From Phycisphaeraceae bacterium (GTDB lineage Bacteria; Planctomycetota; Phycisphaerae; Phycisphaerales; UBA1924): 64,000 nt of DNA. Below the pieces are notes generated by a model. That model searched no databases and had not been told where the DNA came from. It saw nothing but the letters and a program-made list of their open reading frames with translations. This document shows, one piece after another, positions 42,345 to 51,712 of the stretch. The stretch is from positions 1,860,001 through 1,924,000 of the forward strand of contig CP060234.1 in the NCBI GenBank assembly GCA_023898685.1, written 5' to 3'. Positions within the stretch are counted from its first letter, which is position 1; the number at the start of each line of letters is the position of its first letter. The position numbers were made by a program, and so were the translations under genes.

Positions 42345-43397
42345 GAGCGTCCTCACTGAACACGTAGCGTGTACCCGCAGTGTTCGAAGCAGTTTTCCGC
42401 GTCGGTCGGGGTGACCAGATCGAGCACGGACTGCATGGCGGCCCAGAGCGTCCGTCGAGTACGGCACGCGAGCCCACGGAGGAGTTGCTTGATCTTGCTG
42501 AAGACCATCTCGATGGGGTTGAGATCGGGGCTGTAGGGCGGCAGGAAGACCAGCTCGGCTCCGGCCGCTTCGATCAGTTCACGCGTCCTCGACCGCTTGT
42601 GGCTCGAGAGGTTATCCATCACGACCACGTCGCCCTCGCGCAGTTCGGGGACGAGCACATGCTCGACGAAGGCCTCGAAGATGTCCGCGTTGACGGCCCC
42701 GTCGACGACCGTCGAGCACCGCACACCACCGACGCCCAACGCCGCGATGAGCGTCGTCGTCTTCCAGTGCCCGTGCGGCGTCTTGTCGATCAGACGCTCG
42801 CCGCGTGGGGCCCGGCCGCGCAGACGGGTCATGTTGGTCTTGGCCCAGGTCTCGTCGATGAAGATCAGCCGGCGTGCGTCGAGGCCGCCCTGGGACGCAC
42901 GCCACTCGACACGTCGCTCGGCGACGTCGGGCCGGTCCTGCTCGGCGGCGTGGATCGTCTTTTTTTGTAGGTCAGACCGAGCTGCTTGAGCGCGGCGTAG
43001 ATGGCGACATCGGTGCACTCGACGCCGAGCCGCTCGCGGAGTTCGGACGCGGTGGCGTCGGGCTGCTCGGCGACGAGGCGGGCGAGCTCGTCGCGGTCGA
43101 TCTTGCGGACGCCGGGCGAGCCCTGCTTGCGTGGGGCCGTCTCGCCGTGCTCTCGCCGGCGTTGCTTGACGCGTCGGACCCACGACTTGCACACGCCGAA
43201 GACCTCGGCGACCTCCTGGGTCTGCATGCCCCGGTCGCTCGCGGCGAGCACCTTGTCCCTCAGATCCTGCGCGTACGGCGCGGCCATCCATGGCTCCTTC
43301 CCGGCCCGATAGGCCGATCAGGACAAGCTACGGCAGACCACGCCTCCGCGCCACCGAGCATGCGCCGAACTGCGCTATGAAATCACTTTGGACGCTC
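42345..43397 (-). mobile_element. IS630-family insertion sequence, complete
   Basis: A 1053-bp element is bounded by inverted ends GAGCGTCC (42345-42352) and GGACGCTC (43390-43397). Weaker similarity extends inward. It is flanked by TA on each side (42343-42344 and 43398-43399), the target duplication of this family. It encodes one transposase in two frames. Insertion is between asnS and a minus-strand gene ending at 43416, breaking no visible gene. Confidence 0.9.
42353..43287 (-). CDS. IS630-type transposase (-1 frameshift fusion)
   Basis: The first frame (43287 to 42865) starts MAAPYAQDLRDKVLAASDRG and has the helix-turn-helix DNA-binding region (TQEVAEVFGVCKSWVRRV). The second frame (to 42353) carries the DDE catalytic domain: IFIDETWAKTNM, VVMDNLSSHKR and PPYSPDLNPIEMVFSKIK supply Asp, Asp and Glu. 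The frames join at an A7G run (T7 on the plus strand at 42960-42966), an A-AAA-AAG slippery site, so a programmed -1 shift probably yields the full protein of about 310 residues. The stop lies inside the terminal repeat. It appears intact. Confidence 0.88.
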
Positions 43398-43415
43398 TAG
43401 GACCTCGGACCAACG

Positions 43416-44621
43416 CTATGGCCTGTCCTCGTCGTATCTGGCACGCACGGCTTCTGCCCCATCGAGGCGAATGCGGTTCATCATCTCAATGACTTCGCCC
43501 CGGATATCGACGTCGGAGCACACCCAGAATTCATTCCGGAACGTACCGGAGGCATGGTTGTTCCCGCCCATCTCGAGCCAGCCATCTCGGTCCACCGCGT
43601 GCATCAACGCATCCGCGACTTCATACGCGATTGTCTCAGGGTGATTCTCGATCCACCATCGCCTCTCCGAATCATCATCCGAATCGGCGTGTTCGTAAGC
43701 CGCAGGAGCTCGGAATGCGGAGATGGGAAAACGCAAGGCCCATGCTTTGCCCAGCCAGATCGCGTCGTCTGGGCTCTCGGGGAACGACGCCGGAGAATTG
43801 AGGCTCTGGAGCACGTTCACAACGCTATCGAGTACTTCTTTCGGAGCGACAACCACTAAACGATCTCGCAGCCGCCACGTTTGCCTCGGATCGCCCGACG
43901 ACTCCGAAGAGACGAGCCCGGCGATGAGCGACGCGAGACCATCGGCATCGCCCTTCGCTTCGTGGAGTTCTCCCTCATACCGCCACGGAACACCGAAGCA
44001 ATACATGGTTTGCCCGTCATACCGCCAAGGCTCGAGCCTGGAGGGAGCGATCTCGGAGATATCAAAGACACGCCAAGACAGGCGGCTGTCCGATGCCGAC
44101 AGTGTGTCCGGATTGTCGCGACGCATCCGCCAGAGCCAGAGATCGATCTGCCAACGAGACGCTCGCTTCAGATCGTGGTCGAGTTCCTCGGTCAATGCCG
44201 TCCAATGGGTACGACCTGCCGGGTGGCGATGCCGCTCCGTGTTCCAGGATGTCGGGTCCTCCGTTAGCACGAGGTAGGTCGTCGGGACGAGCCCGACCCA
44301 CCCGGCGCCAATGTACTCGCGACCTGCGTACGGGAGGCGCCATCCAATGAGGAAGGCAACAAGCCCGAGCAACGCGCATCGCCAGCGCCTTCGTGTTTTC
44401 GAAAGCGAGCGCATGCTCCTTGCACGCCGACCACATTCAGGGCAGATCAGTTCGCCAGATGCGCCAGCCATGTCGTAGCGGCAGTTTGGACAACGCACAC
44501 GAGGTCTGCCCAACCATCCTGGACGATCCCAGAACAATGCCCACAGGACAACGAATGTCCCGACAACAAGCAACGACCAAGAGGTCGATGACCAGAAGAG
44601 TTGTGCTCCAAGCAGCTTCAT
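43416..44621 (-). CDS. Membrane protein with zinc ribbon, unknown
   Basis: The 401-residue protein has a first membrane helix (SWSLLVVGTFVVLWALFW), then a zinc-ribbon pattern C44-x2-C47 ... C60-x2-C63 (CPNCRYDMAGASGELICPEC), and a second helix (ALLGLVAFLIGWRLPY). The C-terminal 270 residues are soluble and Trp-rich. The 'RCPNCRYDM' ribbon next to a helix recurs in Phycisphaerales membrane proteins. GC content is somewhat lower than average. The start at 44621 lacks a clear ribosome site. Confidence 0.6.
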   Translation of the reverse strand: MKLLGAQLFWSSTSWSLLVVGTFVVLWALFWDRPGWLGRPRVRCPNCRYDMAGASGELICPECGRRARSMRSLSKTRRRWRCALLGLVAFLIGWRLPYAGREYIGAGWVGLVPTTYLVLTEDPTSWNTERHRHPAGRTHWTALTEELDHDLKRASRWQIDLWLWRMRRDNPDTLSASDSRLSWRVFDISEIAPSRLEPWRYDGQTMYCFGVPWRYEGELHEAKGDADGLASLIAGLVSSESSGDPRQTWRLRDRLVVVAPKEVLDSVVNVLQSLNSPASFPESPDDAIWLGKAWALRFPISAFRAPAAYEHADSDDDSERRWWIENHPETIAYEVADALMHAVDRDGWLEMGGNNHASGTFRNEFWVCSDVDIRGEVIEMMNRIRLDGAEAVRARYDEDRP

Positions 44622-44790
44622 CGCGGGCGCCGTGGCAACCCAGTGTACCTGCGAGTACGCAACGGGTTTCGGAGTGATCTTCCGGTGCCGTGTGCCATCC
44701 CGAAGGGTTCCCACGATGGGATGGGATCCGCGATCCGCCGCCACCACGCTTCGGGCTTATGGCAGGCACCCGTGAAGAGAGAACTGCCCG

Positions 44791-45219
44791 TCAGACCTTC
44801 AGGTCGAACACGCGACGCACGAGGTCATGGTCCGATTCGTCCGGTACTTCGCGGGCCAAGATCCAGATCAGTACACGCCCCGACGTCGTCTCGTCGGCCG
44901 CCATCACGGTCGTCGCAAAGAACACGGCGTCATCGACGGGCTCGCTCGAGTGCTCGGTGGTGTTGATGTGACGCTCGATGCCGCGGAGGCCCATGCCAAC
45001 GCAATACCCGTCCACCGCCAACTCCCACGCCGGGGCGTCGTGCCCCCACACACAGTAGTTCACGCACCCGGTTTCCCCGATCTCACGCGCGATCCGTCGC
45101 TTGTCGTCATGTCCGACATCGGGATCGAGGCAGACCATGAGCAGCGTGTACGGCTTGCCCGACGCGAATGGGCAGTCGAGCCGATGCGGCGCCGAGGTGA
45201 TGAGCGACCGATGATCCAT
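44791..45219 (-). CDS. Hypothetical protein
   Basis: The 142-residue soluble protein opens MDHRSLITSAPHRLDCPFAS and contains TLLMVCLDPDVGHDDKRRIA and GCVNYCVWGHDAPAWE. It ends in an acidic/hydrophobic segment (SGRVLIWILAREVPDES). I do not recognise the family; it is not obviously secreted. A longer frame upstream overlaps the cysC terminator and is less likely. Confidence 0.5.
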   Translation of the reverse strand: MDHRSLITSAPHRLDCPFASGKPYTLLMVCLDPDVGHDDKRRIAREIGETGCVNYCVWGHDAPAWELAVDGYCVGMGLRGIERHINTTEHSSEPVDDAVFFATTVMAADETTSGRVLIWILAREVPDESDHDLVRRVFDLKV

Positions 45220-45240
45220 GCAACCCACCAAACGCAGTCG

Positions 45241-45279
45241 GAAAGCAAACGAGCCCGGATCGACATCGACCCGGGCTCG
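45241..45279 (-). terminator. Rho-independent terminator of cysC
   Basis: On the minus strand a 9-bp stem (arms 45271-45279 and 45250-45258) with a partly paired 12-nt interior is followed by TTTGCTTT. It lies 31 bases past the cysC stop. Confidence 0.75.
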
Positions 45280-45310
45280 CTCGAGATTACGTTGGCCGAA
45301 GCGGTACGTG

Positions 45311-45934
45311 TTATCCGTTCTTGAGCTCCACACCCTTCCCCGTGATCCACTCGAGGCACTTGACCACGGAGTCTTCCACGCTCAGCTTGCTGGTGTCGAG
45401 CACCAACTCGGGGCTCGCCGGGGCCTCGTAGGGATCATCGATCCCCGTGAACCCCTTGATCTCGCCCGCACGCGCCTTCTTGTACAGCCCCTTCGGGTCG
45501 CGCTGCTCGCACACGTCCAGCGGAGTGTCGACGAAGATCTCGCAGAACTCCAGCCCGTCCGCCTTGTGGATCTCGCGGCAGAAGTCGCGGTCCTTGCGGT
45601 AGGGGCTGATGAAGCTGGTCAGCGTCACCACGCCCGCGTCGGCGAAGAGCTTGCTCACCTCGCTGATCCGCCGGATGTTCTCCTCGCGGTCGGCGGCGCT
45701 GAAGCCCAGGTTCTTGTTCAACCCCATCCGGATGTTGTCCCCGTCGAGGCGGTAGGACGGGATCCCCGAGTTCACCAGCGCCTGCTCCAGGGCCACCGCG
45801 ATCGTGCTCTTGCCCGACCCACTGAGCCCCGTGAACCAGAGCGTCATGCCCTTCGAACCCAGGGCGCCCCAGCGCTCGTCGCGCGTGATGTTGCCCTCGT
45901 GCCAGTGAACGTTCGTCGCCTTGATTTCGGTCAT
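45311..45934 (-). CDS. cysC: Adenylylsulfate kinase
   Basis: The 207-residue enzyme phosphorylates APS to PAPS in sulfate activation. The P-loop is GLSGSGKST (36-44). The family blocks RLDGDNIRMGLNKNLGFS, REENIRRISEV and FVDTPLDVCEQRDPKGLYKK are all present. The N-terminus (NVHWHEGNITRDER) is typical. sat, the preceding enzyme of the pathway, lies about 4.5 kb away on the other strand. Confidence 0.96.
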   Translation of the reverse strand: MTEIKATNVHWHEGNITRDERWGALGSKGMTLWFTGLSGSGKSTIAVALEQALVNSGIPSYRLDGDNIRMGLNKNLGFSAADREENIRRISEVSKLFADAGVVTLTSFISPYRKDRDFCREIHKADGLEFCEIFVDTPLDVCEQRDPKGLYKKARAGEIKGFTGIDDPYEAPASPELVLDTSKLSVEDSVVKCLEWITGKGVELKNG

Positions 45935-46012
45935 CGGTCCTCGCCCCTTGTCGTCGGCCTGCTAGCCTGGTTTTCGTGTGTTCGGTGAGTGGCAAGTCTA
46001 CGCTGCTGAGCC

Positions 46013-46978
46013 GTGCCAAGCCCCTCTGAACGCGCAACTTCTGACACCCGCAGGCCCATCGCCGCCGGAGTTGTCTTTGGCGTCCTGGCCTACGGCTCGT
46101 GGGGCTTCGTCCCGTTCTACTTCAACGCGATCCGGCGCGTCGACCCGGTCGAGGTGCTCTGCCACCGGGTGATCTGGTCGGTTCTGCTCCTGGCTGTGTT
46201 AGTCCACTTCCGGGGCCGCTGGCGCGAAGCCCGAGACCTGCTGCGCGAGCCGTCGACGTGGCGTTGCCTCGCGGTCTCGACCGCGATGATCGCCACCAAC
46301 TGGCTGGTGTTCATCTACGCGGTGACCACCGATCGCCTCCTCGAGGCGAGCCTGGGCTACTTCATCAACCCGCTCGTGAGCATCGTGCTGGGCATGGTCT
46401 TCCTGAGCGAGCGGCTCCGCCCCCGCCAGTGGATCGCGGTGGGCTTCGCCGCCGCGGGTGTGGCGGTCTACACCACCGTTGTCGGTGCACCCCCCTGGAT
46501 CTCGCTCGTCCTCGCGTTCAGCTTCGGAACCTACGGGTTGGTCCGAAAACAGGCGAAAGCCGGGGCGGTGCTGGGGCTCGCGTTCGAGACCGCCCTGCTC
46601 GCCCCGCTCGGCTTGGCCTACCTCGTCACCATGCACCTCACCGGGCTCCGGCCCGTCGTGTTCCTCTCCCGCGGCGGAGTCGGGTCGGCGGGATTCGACG
46701 TGCTGCTCATGGCCGCGGGGCCCATCACGGCCTTTCCTCTGCTCTTCTTCGCCGCCGCCGCCCGCCGCCTGCGCCTCAGCACCATGGGCTTCATGCAGTA
46801 CGCAACGCCGACGCTCCACTTCCTCATCGCGGTCCTCGCGTTCGGCGAAGCATTCGATCCGTCGCGCGCGATCGCGTTCGCCCTGATCTGGGTCGGCATC
46901 GGGGTCTTCCTCTTCGATTCCGTGCACGCGCAATACAAGACCCGCTCTATCGCCATCGGAGCGGTCTTCACCGAGTGA
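46013..46978 (+). CDS. rarD: RarD-type EamA-family transporter
   Basis: The 321-residue protein has ten hydrophobic helices in the drug/metabolite transporter fold. RarD features include GVLAYGSWGFVPFYFNAI, HRVIWSVLLLAVL and LGYFINPLVSIVLGMVFLSE, then GLVRKQAKAG. The GTG start has no strong ribosome site. Substrate unknown. Confidence 0.88.
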   Translation: MPSPSERATSDTRRPIAAGVVFGVLAYGSWGFVPFYFNAIRRVDPVEVLCHRVIWSVLLLAVLVHFRGRWREARDLLREPSTWRCLAVSTAMIATNWLVFIYAVTTDRLLEASLGYFINPLVSIVLGMVFLSERLRPRQWIAVGFAAAGVAVYTTVVGAPPWISLVLAFSFGTYGLVRKQAKAGAVLGLAFETALLAPLGLAYLVTMHLTGLRPVVFLSRGGVGSAGFDVLLMAAGPITAFPLLFFAAAARRLRLSTMGFMQYATPTLHFLIAVLAFGEAFDPSRAIAFALIWVGIGVFLFDSVHAQYKTRSIAIGAVFTE

Positions 46979-47006
46979 TGGTCGAGTGCCCGCGTGCCCG
47001 GGAACC

Positions 47007-48644
47007 CTAGTTCCCCGAGCAACCCGCCAGGAACGATGTCACAAAGGCCGTCACATCGGCGAGGTCATGCACGCCGATCGGGTCGGCCAGGTCCGCCGAC
47101 GGCTTCTGGTCGATGAACCGCGTCAGGAACCCGGTGATATCGGCCAGGTCCAGCACGCCGTACGGCTCGGCATAGTCGGCCGGGCACGCATCGACGATTG
47201 CCTTCTCGATCACGTGGGCGAAGAACGCGCCGGCGTCGCGGCTCGCCGGGTGCGAGCGGTAAATGTCCAGCAGCCCCCCGTTCGGGCCGCCCCCGTCCAC
47301 GGACAGATCGGCGGTGAAGCCGCCGTAGGTGAAGTGGTCGTACCCGTGGTCGGCCAGCCACTGCTTCGATTCGGCGCTGCCGTTGAACATCACGCCGTCG
47401 GTGTAGTCATAGATCGAGACGGCGCTGACATCGGCGCGTGCGTTGGCCAGGGCGAACGCGGCGTCGCGCTGCTCCTCGTGCCGGCCAAGGATGTCCTGCC
47501 CCTCGATGCGGTGCATCCAGGGGATCACGAAGCAGAAGCGGGCGACCTCGGCCCCGACGTGGGCCGCCGCCGCCTCTGTCTGATTGACCGCCGCCTCCAT
47601 CTGGGCCGCGGCGACCGCGGGCTCGATGTCCTCCACGTTGACGATGAAGAACACATAGATGGGCTGGGCGGGGTCGATCGTGGTGACGTCGAGCCAGTGC
47701 TCGAGTTGTTCCTGCGAGTAGGTCTTGACGATCGCGGGCGACACCCCGCTCGGGAGATCGAGGCCGAAGCCCTGGTATGACCAGGACGTGTCGGCGAGCA
47801 CCGTGAAGTACAGCCCCGGCACGCGGGCGCCCTTGTCGGTCGAATAGGCGGCCAGCCCGGCCGGGAACACATAGCCTCCGCCGGGCTCCGCGGCGTCGAC
47901 GCCGAGCGTCAGCCCGAAGCGGTCGCTCGCGTCGAGCGTCACCGGCACATCGACGGGGCTGGCCCAGATCTGCCCGTCGGCCGGCGGCGAGGGCGCGTCG
48001 ACGTCGGGGTCCAGCCCGTCAAGCCGCTTGGGCCGGGTACTGACGCGCGGATCGAATGACACCGTGGCTCCGCCGTCCGGGGTGAGTCTGACCCCGGGCA
48101 GCATCGGCGGCGACCCGGGGGGCTCGAGCATCATCGTCCGGACCATGGCGGTCTGGCCCGGCGCCGCGAACGAACCGACGAATCCGAGAGACACGTCGCC
48201 GGGAACAAACCGGTAGCGGATCAGATCGGTCGGGGTCGAGGCTTCTCCGTGATACTCACGGAGACGCCAGAGCGGCAGCGCGTAGCGCACAACCGCATCG
48301 GGCCCCGTCTGGAAGAGCCGGTAGCCGTTTTCTGCGTCAACGGTCGCCACCGACGGATCGAGCAGGTCGTACTTCATGAAGGACCAGTTGGGGCCGTCTC
48401 CCATCGCGTAGGCCGACCACCGATCGATCCGCCACGAAAGCAGCGAGGCGCCCGAGGGGCGTTCGCCGTAGGGCACGCAGTATGAATCGCCGAGCCACAG
48501 CACGCGCACGTCCTGGTGCAGCACGGCACGCAATCCGACAGTGTCGACCGCGAACGGGACGGCGGCGTATGCCATCCCGCAGGCCAGCAGCGAGGCGAAG
48601 GCTGTCGACATAGGCCGAAGCTTCGGGTGAACGAACGGCATCAT
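47007..48644 (-). CDS. Secreted SGNH/GDSL-like protein with GC-type dockerin
   Basis: The 545-residue protein has a signal peptide (MSTAFASLLACGMAYA). A GDS-type block near residue 50 (VRVLWLGDSYCVPYG) and a late D-x2-H (YDHFTYGG) suggest an SGNH hydrolase-like fold. The middle has long beta stretches. The dockerin reads DACPADYAEPYGVLDLADI ... LAGCSGN, so the usual GCP end is altered to GCSGN. The ATG at 48644 has GGAG 9 nt upstream. Hydrolase activity is unproven. Confidence 0.75.
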   Translation of the reverse strand: MMPFVHPKLRPMSTAFASLLACGMAYAAVPFAVDTVGLRAVLHQDVRVLWLGDSYCVPYGERPSGASLLSWRIDRWSAYAMGDGPNWSFMKYDLLDPSVATVDAENGYRLFQTGPDAVVRYALPLWRLREYHGEASTPTDLIRYRFVPGDVSLGFVGSFAAPGQTAMVRTMMLEPPGSPPMLPGVRLTPDGGATVSFDPRVSTRPKRLDGLDPDVDAPSPPADGQIWASPVDVPVTLDASDRFGLTLGVDAAEPGGGYVFPAGLAAYSTDKGARVPGLYFTVLADTSWSYQGFGLDLPSGVSPAIVKTYSQEQLEHWLDVTTIDPAQPIYVFFIVNVEDIEPAVAAAQMEAAVNQTEAAAAHVGAEVARFCFVIPWMHRIEGQDILGRHEEQRDAAFALANARADVSAVSIYDYTDGVMFNGSAESKQWLADHGYDHFTYGGFTADLSVDGGGPNGGLLDIYRSHPASRDAGAFFAHVIEKAIVDACPADYAEPYGVLDLADITGFLTRFIDQKPSADLADPIGVHDLADVTAFVTSFLAGCSGN

Positions 48645-48742
48645 GGCGCGTGCTCCGACCTCCGCCCCCGGAGTCCTGTCCTGGTCGCGAGAGAAGACGC
48701 GTCCGCCGCCGTCGCGGCGGGCGCGTGGCATGGATCAGAGGG

Positions 48743-50164
48743 TCAAGGGCAGCCGCCCAGGAACGCCGACACGAACGCCTGGAGGTCGGCCAGGTCGAAC
48801 ACGCCGAAGGGCGGCGCGATGTCCGCCACCGGGTCCTGCGCCAGGAAGCCCGCGATGAACGACTGAACGTCCTGGAGGTCGAGCACGCCGTAGGGCTCGG
48901 CGATGTCCGCCGCGTTGCACCCGCACGCCGGCGGGTTGCCCGCCGCGACCTGGCAGGCGTCCTCGACGCCGTTGCCGTCGCAGTCGTTCAGCGGCGCCGC
49001 GTCGCGCACGATCTTGCGGACCTGCCCGCCCAGGTTGCAGATGTAGATCTCGCCGTAGGCGTCCTCACCGAACGAGCTGATGGCCGACCCGGGCGTGAGC
49101 TCGAACGTCCGGTTCTCGAAGTCGGTCACGTTCACGCCGTCGTACTTCATGCTCCAGACGTTGCTGCTGCAGTAGTCGGCGAAGAAGTAGGTGCCGTCGA
49201 GCTCCGGGATCGCGCAGCCGCGGTAGATCCGCCCGCCGGTGATCGAGCAGGCCCCGGCCGAATGCGTGTAGGTGTAGATCGGGAAGGTGTAGTCGGTCGA
49301 CGGGCCGCACCCGGTGGTGTTGTAGGGGTTGTTGCCCTCGTAGCAGCGCCACCCGTAGTTCACCCCACCCGGGTCGCTCGCGGGCTGGAAGTCGATCTCC
49401 TCGACGTTGTTCTGCCCGACGTCGGCGATCCAGAGGTCGCCGGTCTGGCTGTCGAACGCGTTCCGCCAGGGGTTGCGGACGCCGTAGGCCCAGATCTCGT
49501 CGTTCCCGGTAATTCCCACGAACGGATTGGTCGGCGGGATCGCGTAGTTCCGCGTCGAGTCGGCCGGGAAGTCATCGCCGTCGACATCGAGGCGGAGGAT
49601 CTTCCCGAGCATCTGGGTGAGGTTCTGCGCCCGGGCGCCGGGATCACCGGCCGAGCCGCCGTCGCCGAAGCCGCAGTAGAGGTACCCGTCCGGCCCGAAC
49701 TCCAGCCACCCGCAGTTGTGGTTGGTGAACGGCTGATCGACGAACATCACCTGCTGCGCCGACGAGGCGTCGGCGAGGTTCGGGTCGAGCGCATCCACCT
49801 GGTAGCGCACGATGTGCGTGTCGCCCAACGTGTCGGTGTAGTTGATGTAGAAGTACCCGTTGTTCGCGTAGTCGGGGTGGAAGGCCATCCCCAGCAGGCC
49901 CTGCTCGCTCGAGGTGGAAACGGTCACCGACAGGAACGGCGTGGTGAGCAGGGTGTTGGTGGTCAGGTCGAAGATCCGCACCCGCCCCGTGCTCCCGCTC
50001 CGCTGTTCGAGAATGAAGATCCGGTCGTAGTCCCCCGGCGCGTGGGTCACAAGGACGGGTCTGGCCAGCCCCGAGACGACGATGTCGGTCCGAAGTGGCG
50101 CCCCGCCGCCCCAGGCCACCGACGCCAGGCCCGCCGCGGCAACGATCGCAAATGTTCGCTTCAT
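48743..50164 (-). CDS. Secreted PQQ-type glucose/sorbosone dehydrogenase-like propeller with GC-type dockerin
   Basis: The 473-residue protein has a signal peptide (TFAIVAAAGLASVAWGGG). The six-bladed propeller of the GSDH family shows EQGLLGMAFHPDYANNG, FGDGGSAGDP, GKILRLDVDGDD, YGVRNPWRNAFD, IADVGQNNVEEID and NYGWRCYEGNNP. Such proteins oxidise sugars using PQQ. The dockerin is CGCNAADIAEPYGVLDLQD ... LGGCP. The ATG at 50164 has GGGAG 8 nt upstream; an ATG 6 nt earlier is too close to it. Confidence 0.87.
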   Translation of the reverse strand: MKRTFAIVAAAGLASVAWGGGAPLRTDIVVSGLARPVLVTHAPGDYDRIFILEQRSGSTGRVRIFDLTTNTLLTTPFLSVTVSTSSEQGLLGMAFHPDYANNGYFYINYTDTLGDTHIVRYQVDALDPNLADASSAQQVMFVDQPFTNHNCGWLEFGPDGYLYCGFGDGGSAGDPGARAQNLTQMLGKILRLDVDGDDFPADSTRNYAIPPTNPFVGITGNDEIWAYGVRNPWRNAFDSQTGDLWIADVGQNNVEEIDFQPASDPGGVNYGWRCYEGNNPYNTTGCGPSTDYTFPIYTYTHSAGACSITGGRIYRGCAIPELDGTYFFADYCSSNVWSMKYDGVNVTDFENRTFELTPGSAISSFGEDAYGEIYICNLGGQVRKIVRDAAPLNDCDGNGVEDACQVAAGNPPACGCNAADIAEPYGVLDLQDVQSFIAGFLAQDPVADIAPPFGVFDLADLQAFVSAFLGGCP

Positions 50165-50388
50165 GTTCATTTCTCCCAAACCCCCTCTTCTTGCCAGATC
50201 CTTGAGTCTGACGAAGCCTCGGCCTCGCCGCAAGCCGTTCCAGCGCATTTCGCGCGCCAAGCCATGTTCCAATGGTCGAGATCGGCCTTTTTGGCCCCCG
50301 GGTCCGGCTCGATCCGGGTCATCTACCCTATGCTCGCCTTCCACTCTGCGTCGCAAGATACGAATCGGTAAGAGAAAGGAACCCGAAC

Positions 50389-51564
50389 ATGTCCGGCCTC
50401 ATCAAGCCTCACGGCGGCACCCTCGTCAACCGCGTCGCCCAGCCCGACGCGGTCGAGGCGCTCAAGAAGGAAGCCGCGGGGCTGAAGCGGATCGACCTCT
50501 CCGCCAAGCAGTCGTGCGATGTCGAGATGATCGGCATCGGGGCCTTCAGCCCGCTCCACGGCTTCATGGGCCAGGCCGACTTCGACTCGGTGATCGCGAA
50601 CATGACCCTCGCTTCGGGGGAGATCTGGCCGATCCCGATCACGCTCTCGGTTGCCGAGGGCAAGGCCAAGGAGGGTGACCGGGTCGCGCTGTATGCCCCG
50701 AATGGGGTCTTGCAGGCCATCATGACCGTCGAGGAGGTCTACCCCCACGATCGGGCGAAGGAAGCCACGATCTTCTTCAACAAGCCCGCCGACGACGACG
50801 GCCAGCACCCCGGCGCCGAGGCGGTCAAGAAGGAGGGCCCCGTCTGCCTTGCGGGCCCGATCGAAGTCGTCACCGTCTGCGTCGACCCGCAGGGCCCCGA
50901 GGCCTTCCTCGACGAGCGGCTCACCCCCGCCCAGACCCGCGCCGCCTTCGAGGCCAAGGGCTGGAAGACGGTCGCCGCGTTCCAGACCCGCAACCCCATC
51001 CACCGGGCGCACGAGTACCTGTGCAAGTGCGCCCAGGAGATCACCGACGGGCTGCTCATCCACCCGCTGGTGGGCGAGACCAAGCCGGGCGACATCCCCG
51101 CCGAGACGCGGATGAAGTGCTACAAGGTCCTGATCGACAACTACTTCAACGCCGACCGCACGTTGCTGAGCGTCATGCCCGCCGCGATGCGCTACGCCGG
51201 GCCCCGCGAGGCGATCCTCCACTCGATCGTGCGCAAGAACTACGGCGTGACCCACTTCATCGTCGGGCGCGACCACGCGGGCGTGGGCTCCTACTACGGG
51301 ACCTACGACGCCCAGAACATCTTCGACGGTCTGGACAAGGACAACCTGGGCATCGAGCCGCTCAAGTTCGAGCACTCTGCCTGGTGCAAGACCTGCGAGG
51401 GCATGACAAGCGGGAAGACCTGCCCGCACGGCGGCGATCACAAGATCTTCCTGAGCGGCACGAAGGTCCGCGACCTCCTCGCCGCCGGCGAGCGCCCGCC
51501 GATGGAATTCAGTCGCCCGGAGGTGGCCGACATCCTGATCGGGTGGGCCAAGAACGCCAAGTAG
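50389..51564 (+). CDS. sat: Sulfate adenylyltransferase (ATP sulfurylase)
   Basis: The 391-residue enzyme makes APS from sulfate and ATP. The active-site motif QTRNPIHRAHEY is at about 199-210, with VGRDHAGVGSYYG and FLSGTKVRDLL following. CKTCEGMTSGKTCPHGGDH is a Cys/His cluster seen in many bacterial Sat proteins. AAAGGA precedes the ATG. A strong terminator follows. Confidence 0.96.
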   Translation: MSGLIKPHGGTLVNRVAQPDAVEALKKEAAGLKRIDLSAKQSCDVEMIGIGAFSPLHGFMGQADFDSVIANMTLASGEIWPIPITLSVAEGKAKEGDRVALYAPNGVLQAIMTVEEVYPHDRAKEATIFFNKPADDDGQHPGAEAVKKEGPVCLAGPIEVVTVCVDPQGPEAFLDERLTPAQTRAAFEAKGWKTVAAFQTRNPIHRAHEYLCKCAQEITDGLLIHPLVGETKPGDIPAETRMKCYKVLIDNYFNADRTLLSVMPAAMRYAGPREAILHSIVRKNYGVTHFIVGRDHAGVGSYYGTYDAQNIFDGLDKDNLGIEPLKFEHSAWCKTCEGMTSGKTCPHGGDHKIFLSGTKVRDLLAAGERPPMEFSRPEVADILIGWAKNAK

Positions 51565-51590
51565 ACCTGCGTTCGCCTGTGTCTTGTCGC

Positions 51591-51621
51591 GGCGTGGGCG
51601 TTGCCCACGCCGTTTTCTTTT
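51591..51621 (+). terminator. Rho-independent terminator of sat
   Basis: A 9-bp stem GGCGTGGGC/GCCCACGCC (51591-51599 with 51603-51611) is followed by GTTTTCTTTT. Confidence 0.92.
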
Positions 51622-51712
51622 CCGCGGTCGGTCGAGACTTCTCGCGATTTCTCACCAACAGAGGTGATCGTGTGAGCATGAGCCGGTAGGCTGAATTCCG
51701 GAGGGTACACCG

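Noticed and set aside
42353..43287. Transposase as a broken pseudogene
   Set aside because: The two frames meet at a classic A7G slippery run and all catalytic residues and ends are intact, so programmed frameshifting is likelier.
48650..50371. Open frame of 573 codons on the plus strand
   Set aside because: It is antisense to the sugar-dehydrogenase-like gene, whose motifs are all in the other frame.
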